In this document: positions 60,191-64,000 of the stretch, in pieces
Numbering within the stretch: the first letter of the stretch is position 1
How the letters are laid out: the number at the start of each line of letters is the position of its first letter
Assembly: GCA_034401795.1 (NCBI GenBank)
Contig: CM067363.1
Span: forward strand, 25,409,103 to 25,473,102
From: Chaetoderma sp. LZ-2023a
Lineage: Eukaryota; Mollusca; Caudofoveata; Chaetodermatida; Chaetodermatidae
DNA length: 64,000 nt
Reading direction: 5' to 3'
The notes under the pieces: model-generated
What the model was told of the DNA's origin: nothing
The model's input: only the letters and a program-made list of their open reading frames with translations
Databases searched by the model: none
Translations under genes and position numbers: made by a program

Positions 60191-60990
60191 CTATTGCGGC
60201 AAATAGTGAAATTCAAAACATGTTGGATTCTCACGATTTGTTGCATGCGATTCCGTGTCATTTCGTGCAATGTAAATAGGAAATCGGGCATTGTGCCATG
60301 TTGTACAATCCTTCAATGCGTTCTTACCAGTTAAATAAAATTAAATATGCAGCATACATAGCGTGGAGAATGGCTGACGGAGAAACTGTCGCATAATCTA
60401 AACAGCATGGCTGTTCTACGATGGTCTAGCCAGTTGTCGTGAACGATTCGTTCTGGCACGATCAATCGGCTTTAAAATCGTGTACATTAAATCAGTCTTA
60501 ACATGTGGGGTAGTCAACAAGTAGTCAATCGCGGGATATAAGCTGAAAAAACGCCGGAGTAACTCTCTAGTGTGAACACGGCATTTGTGAAAGACTAAGG
60601 AAAAAACTGTAATAGTACACTGACATTGGACACATCTGATACGGAATTGTGAGTCTGCTCGATATCTCAATAAAGCCCGTAAACAGGCTCACCTTTGCTC
60701 TGACAAAATCGCGCACCCACAGACACAGTCACGAACACCAGAATGCACACATGCATATGTGGAAATAATTAGGCAGATATATGTAAATTGCTTAACATCG
60801 CTTTGCCATTTATTTAAAAACAAAAACATTTGGTGTACTGATGATGCTAATGGGGATGATTATGACGATAGTGATGATGCCATCTGCGATGATGACGATA
60901 TCCCTATTGCGGCCGCCACTACCGCCGCAAATGACAGTAAACCCTTGACGACACCAATACCGATGATGACAACAATAACGATGACGAAGT
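60191..60990. other. No gene recognised
   Basis: Contains TCTCTAGTGTGAACACGGCA near 60568, which resembles one end of the MITE at 61394-61533. The Asp-rich frame starting at 60759 runs into the GAC microsatellite and is not credible. Confidence 0.4.
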
Positions 60991-60997
60991 TGATGAT

Positions 60998-61029
<32 letters not shown>

Positions 61030-61165
61030 ACGAGGAGGATGACGACGACGACGACGACGAGGACAACTACGACGACGGCGACGTTAGTGACAACGACAGC
61101 GACGACTATGGCGATAGGAGCGTTCAAGACGACGAAGACGATAATAACGGGCGTGATGAGGGAAT
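60991..61165. repeat. (GAC)n imperfect microsatellite
   Basis: GACGAC repeats with GAG, GAT and GAA interruptions. They give poly-Asp, poly-Arg and poly-Ser/Val readings in different frames. Confidence 0.93.
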
Positions 61166-61393
61166 AACATATATATCATATCGTTTTCGCAGATTACTGA
61201 GCTGAGTAGAAGGTACAATAATGCAAGGTGAGTGTAGTACATCAACAGGCACTGAAGCCGAACACATTTTAACTGACGCGGAATAACAACCATCGCGGGA
61301 GTACATATCTAAGAAACCAACGTCCATCATCTCAGTCATATCAGATAACGCGCAGTTGTCAATTTCTTGTGAGCAAATCACCGAAAAAAGAGA

Positions 61394-61533
61394 CTAGGGA
61401 GGTGTTCACACTAGAGTGATAATCTGATGTCATAATTTGTGTACGCGTGAACACTAACAAAAGTAACACTAACATTTGTGATTGATTGAACTTCCTTCGG
61501 ATTAGCTAATCTAATGTGAACACGGCCTAAGTA
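61394..61533. mobile_element. Small MITE with GTTCACAYTAGA ends
   Basis: The left end GGAGGTGTTCACACTAGAG and the right end complement GGCCGTGTTCACATTAGAT are inverted repeats around about 100 bp. No coding capacity. One end-like sequence recurs near 60568. Confidence 0.65.
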
Positions 61534-61640
61534 ATAGAGATTGTTTTAAGTAATATGACGCTGAGCTGGAAACATATTCCTGGGATTGTCACCGGCGTCA
61601 ATTGGGTCGTATATGTCAACAACTCCATGATACAGTGTGT

Positions 61641-61641
61641 C

Positions 61642-61676
<35 letters not shown>

Positions 61677-61737
61677 CGAGAGCGAGAGCGAGAGCGGGAG
61701 GGAGGGAGGGAGGGGGGGGGGTTGGGAGGTAGGGAGG

Positions 61738-61789
<52 letters not shown>
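61641..61789. repeat. (GA)n microsatellite with GGGA centre
   Basis: GA repeats, a GGGAGGGAGG centre, then GA repeats again. Resulting Arg/Glu or Ser/Leu frames are artefacts. Confidence 0.96.
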
Positions 61790-61792
<3 letters not shown>

Positions 61793-61924
61793 TCCGAATC
61801 ACCTGACAGTAATTTGTTGTTGATTCCCCCCATTTCAGCGCTCGCATACCACATGTTGGATAGCGCAGCCTTGATGATGAAATATGATCGTGTGTCCCCA
61901 CAGTGGAGGAATCCAGTGTATAGG

Positions 61925-62262
61925 TCAGTCATATGATGCTATAATTAACTACGTCACTTCTAGGTTGACGTCAAAATTCAGTGTCAAAGTGCACAATTAT
62001 AATTCACAGAAATATTCCGTTTTAACCTGGAACAGTCCGTCAATGTTTATGTCTTTACTATTTATTAAAAACAGTCTGTTGTATATTTTGAAACTGATTT
62101 AACTGGTCGCTGATGCTGTCAAAGGCAACAACAGGGCCGAGTCAAATTATAGTTTCAAAATACTCAACAGCTTGTCTGCATAGTTTTCTGAAAATTGATA
62201 TTCAGAGAGTGCAGGGATCGACTAGCTTAGCTAGAGATGGGCGTGGCATAGTTAAAACGGGA
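61925..62262 (-). mobile_element. Family P MITE
   Basis: GTCATATGATGCTATAATTAACTACGTCAC, TCTGTTGTATATTTTGAAACTGATTTAACTGG, ATGCTGTCAAAGGCAACAACAG, AGTTTCAAAATACTCAACAGC, then GGGATCGACTAGC with a short deletion and ATGGGCGTGGCATAG. Confidence 0.78.
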
Positions 62263-62339
62263 TTTCTCTACTAATTCCGTTCTGACGTTTATTTAAGTGC
62301 ACTACATTCCAGCAGGAAGTGCGTGTGTTCACTCATGCG

Positions 62340-62500
62340 GATGTCTGACTGTATCAGGATTTATTTGCCAGTCGATTATTACAAGGTGGTCTTCATGCAT
62401 ACCGAGACATTATTGTGGTATGTCTGGAAATTCAATCATGTTATAAAACCATTTATTTTGCCCGAACTGGAAAGTCAGGTGTGATAAATGTATTTGTCTT
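62340..62500. repeat. Partial copy of the 36990-37130 block
   Basis: GGATTTATTTGCCAG, TGCATACCGAGACA, TGTCTGGAAATTCAATCATGTTAT and GTGTGATAAATG are shared with the right duplication arm in the same orientation. Confidence 0.66.
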
Positions 62501-62719
62501 TCTGAAGGTCATGACTTTGTAGGCTTGTGTTCGGCAATGCAATGTTACTGTAAATTGTCTGAGTGTCTAGGACAATGGATGAACAGATATTTTCTCCAAC
62601 CGTCGAGTTCGAAGCCCGTGTTCTGGATACATCATACTGAATACGATTACGAATCTTCATTAAGCAACATCTTTATACACGTTCGTGTGAGTAACACTGA
62701 GAAATAACACGGATAAATC

Positions 62720-62860
62720 ACTCCGTCAACAAACACTGGCAACGATAGACGACAAAACACAGACAACTACCACAAATAACTAACGTCAAGAAGTATGAAA
62801 GACCGTTTACCTCCAGATAGTCAATCATATTTTTGCTGACACTGTTTGTATTAATAATAC
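62720..62860. repeat. Copy of the 11.5-11.7 kb dispersed unit
   Basis: CAACAAACACTGGCAACG and ACAACTACCACAAATAACTAACG units, then CCAGATAGTCAATCATATTTTTG, as at 11635-11665. Confidence 0.68.
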
Positions 62861-62934
62861 ACTATAATAGAGCAAAAGCTCTATGGGCTATCACCAGTCA
62901 GATATAGAATAAAGGCATAATCAAATAATCACAT

Positions 62935-63090
62935 GTAGGATGACGTCATAATCAATTACGTCATGAATGGCTCGATTTAGTCCGTCTTAAGAGCTTAATA
63001 GGCAGCAACAGCACCCAGTCAAATTAGTCTCAAAATACTCAAAACATTCAAAAGCTAATCTGTATAGTTTTCTGGAAATTGGATTCCTCT
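62935..63090 (-). mobile_element. Family P MITE, internally deleted
   Basis: GGATGACGTCATAATCAATTACGTC, GGCTCGATTTAGTCCGTC, jump to GGCAGCAACAGCACCCAGTC, AATTAGTCTCAAAATACTC and TATAGTTTTCTGGAAATTGG. Confidence 0.75.
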
Positions 63091-63249
63091 ATTAAAACAG
63101 AAACACATTGGGTGACGTCATATATACTGGAATTAATGTAAAGGAGTTCCCAATATCTGTGTTATGTTATGCTAATTTGAACATGCAACTAACGCGTAAA
63201 ACTTAGTCCCATATTACACCCAGTGTACTTGGTGTTACCGCTTAGCAAA

Positions 63250-63672
63250 TGGGTCAATGGACCTTTCCAGTTTTAGCCATACCTCGCCCATTTCTAACAA
63301 GGCTCCACCACCACTTTGCCGTGTTGGGATTGATCGATCCCCGAAATTCCTGACTATTAAATTCCTGAAAACTATACAGTTAAGCTGTTGAATTTTTTGT
63401 AACTAATGTGACTGAGAGCTGTTGCTGCCTATGCCAGCAACAGCTCTCGGTCAAATTACTTTCAAAATATTCAACAGACCATTTATTAAATAGTAAATAC
63501 ATGCAATACCTACAATAACGCATGGTACGTCTTCACCTATCCGCTCGCGACGTAATTATCTAAGTCATTCATGACGTTATAATGACGTTATTGATTGTGA
63601 TGCAATTCTATAGGTCGCGTAGTTGATTATGACGTCATATGATAGATGGATACAGAGGAAAGGTCAATTGTT
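63250..63672 (+). mobile_element. Family P MITE, near full length
   Basis: TCAATGGACCTTTCCAGTTTTAGCC to GGAAAGGTCAATTG. The palindrome at 63384-63478 has an altered centre matched in both arms (GAGAGCTGTTGCTGCC / CCAGCAACAGCTCTC). CRE site at about 63637 (TATGACGTCATATG). Confidence 0.84.
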
Positions 63673-63861
63673 AACGTTTCCTTAGCACATGCGATGTATG
63701 AGCTGAACAGAGAATATGTTGATGAATTAAAGGATATGCACGTTGAGTCATGAACTTAGGAGCACTAAAGACACACTCATAATGACGTAGCTCCGTTTTG
63801 AAAATCGAAGAATTCGACACTAATGTGCACTGGTTACATTTTGATGAATTTAGAGTTTAAT

Positions 63862-64000
63862 TATTATACTGAGTATTTTGAAACTAATTTTACTGGGAGC
63901 TGTTACTGCCGTAGCCACAAAAAAACGTTCCTCACCCCACCACAGAAACATTAGTTTCAATACATTCAACAGCTTACAACTATAGCTACGTAAAAGGTGG
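63862..64000 (-). mobile_element. Family P MITE, cut by the window end
   Basis: TGAGTATTTTGAAACTAATTTTACTGGGAGCTG, a CA-rich insert in the loop, ACATTAGTTTCAATACATTCAACAGC and CTATAGCTACG; truncated at the last base of the window. Confidence 0.7.

Noticed and set aside
60759-61205. 148-codon Asp-rich open frame
   Set aside because: It is produced by the GAC microsatellite; the first 50 codons match no family and other frames are equally open.
61555-61932. Frames across the GA repeat
   Set aside because: Arg/Glu and Ser/Leu dipeptide repeats from the microsatellite.

Overview
This looks like invertebrate animal nuclear DNA; the species cannot be assigned. Evidence: a multi-exon gene with spliceosomal junctions, PIF/Harbinger transposase remains, a Harbinger-associated Myb/SANT gene, APE-type LINEs with EN and RT domains, a transposon-type CXC-domain protein, palindromic MITEs, AT-rich intergenic DNA and many microsatellites. 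There are no prokaryotic operons. An assembly gap of exactly 500 N lies at 28501-29000. No housekeeping gene, tRNA or rRNA was recognised.

Layout. 0-2.3 kb: TA microsatellite, a dead Harbinger transposase, a fold-back MITE. 2.3-6.7 kb: G-run, a GCGAAG minisatellite, a solo LTR-like element (4230-5741). 6.7-8.8 kb, minus strand: a three-exon Myb/SANT-like gene, the best protein-coding candidate. 9-12 kb: little recognisable. 12-28.5 kb: first long copy of a repeated segment. 28.5-32.6 kb: gap, then part of a second copy. 32.6-43.5 kb: a third, inverted copy. 43.4-45.5 kb and 50.1-52.7 kb: two decayed LINEs of one family in opposite orientation. 53.4-55.1 kb: a large fold-back element. 57-60 kb: hairpin elements, a degenerate tandem array, a CXC-domain pseudogene and a tandem duplication. 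60-64 kb: microsatellites and more MITEs.

The dominant structure is a very large imperfect inverted duplication: about 13.56-26.34 kb pairs with the reverse complement of about 32.63-43.46 kb, around a 6.3 kb spacer. The spacer begins with a direct copy of the left flank (12.13-13.72 kb matches 26.99-28.48 kb). After the gap it holds a direct copy of 17.86-19.77 kb. Read as units, the order is A-B-C-D-E-F-G-H-I, A'-[gap]-D'-E'-F', then inverted I-H-G-F-E-D-C-B. Several insertions are present in one arm and absent from the other, giving empty sites that define element ends and relative ages: LTR-like element, Harbinger fragment, MITE and LINE tail.

Two hairpin repeat families fill the duplicated region. 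Family P (about 27 copies) is a MITE-like element with TIRs ending CCTTTCCAGTTT, a roughly 90 bp near-perfect palindromic core, and a half rich in TGACGTCA (CRE-type) sites. Family Q (7 copies) is a roughly 135 bp palindrome. These names are local labels. All homology statements come from reading the sequence by eye, so percentages and ends are approximate.
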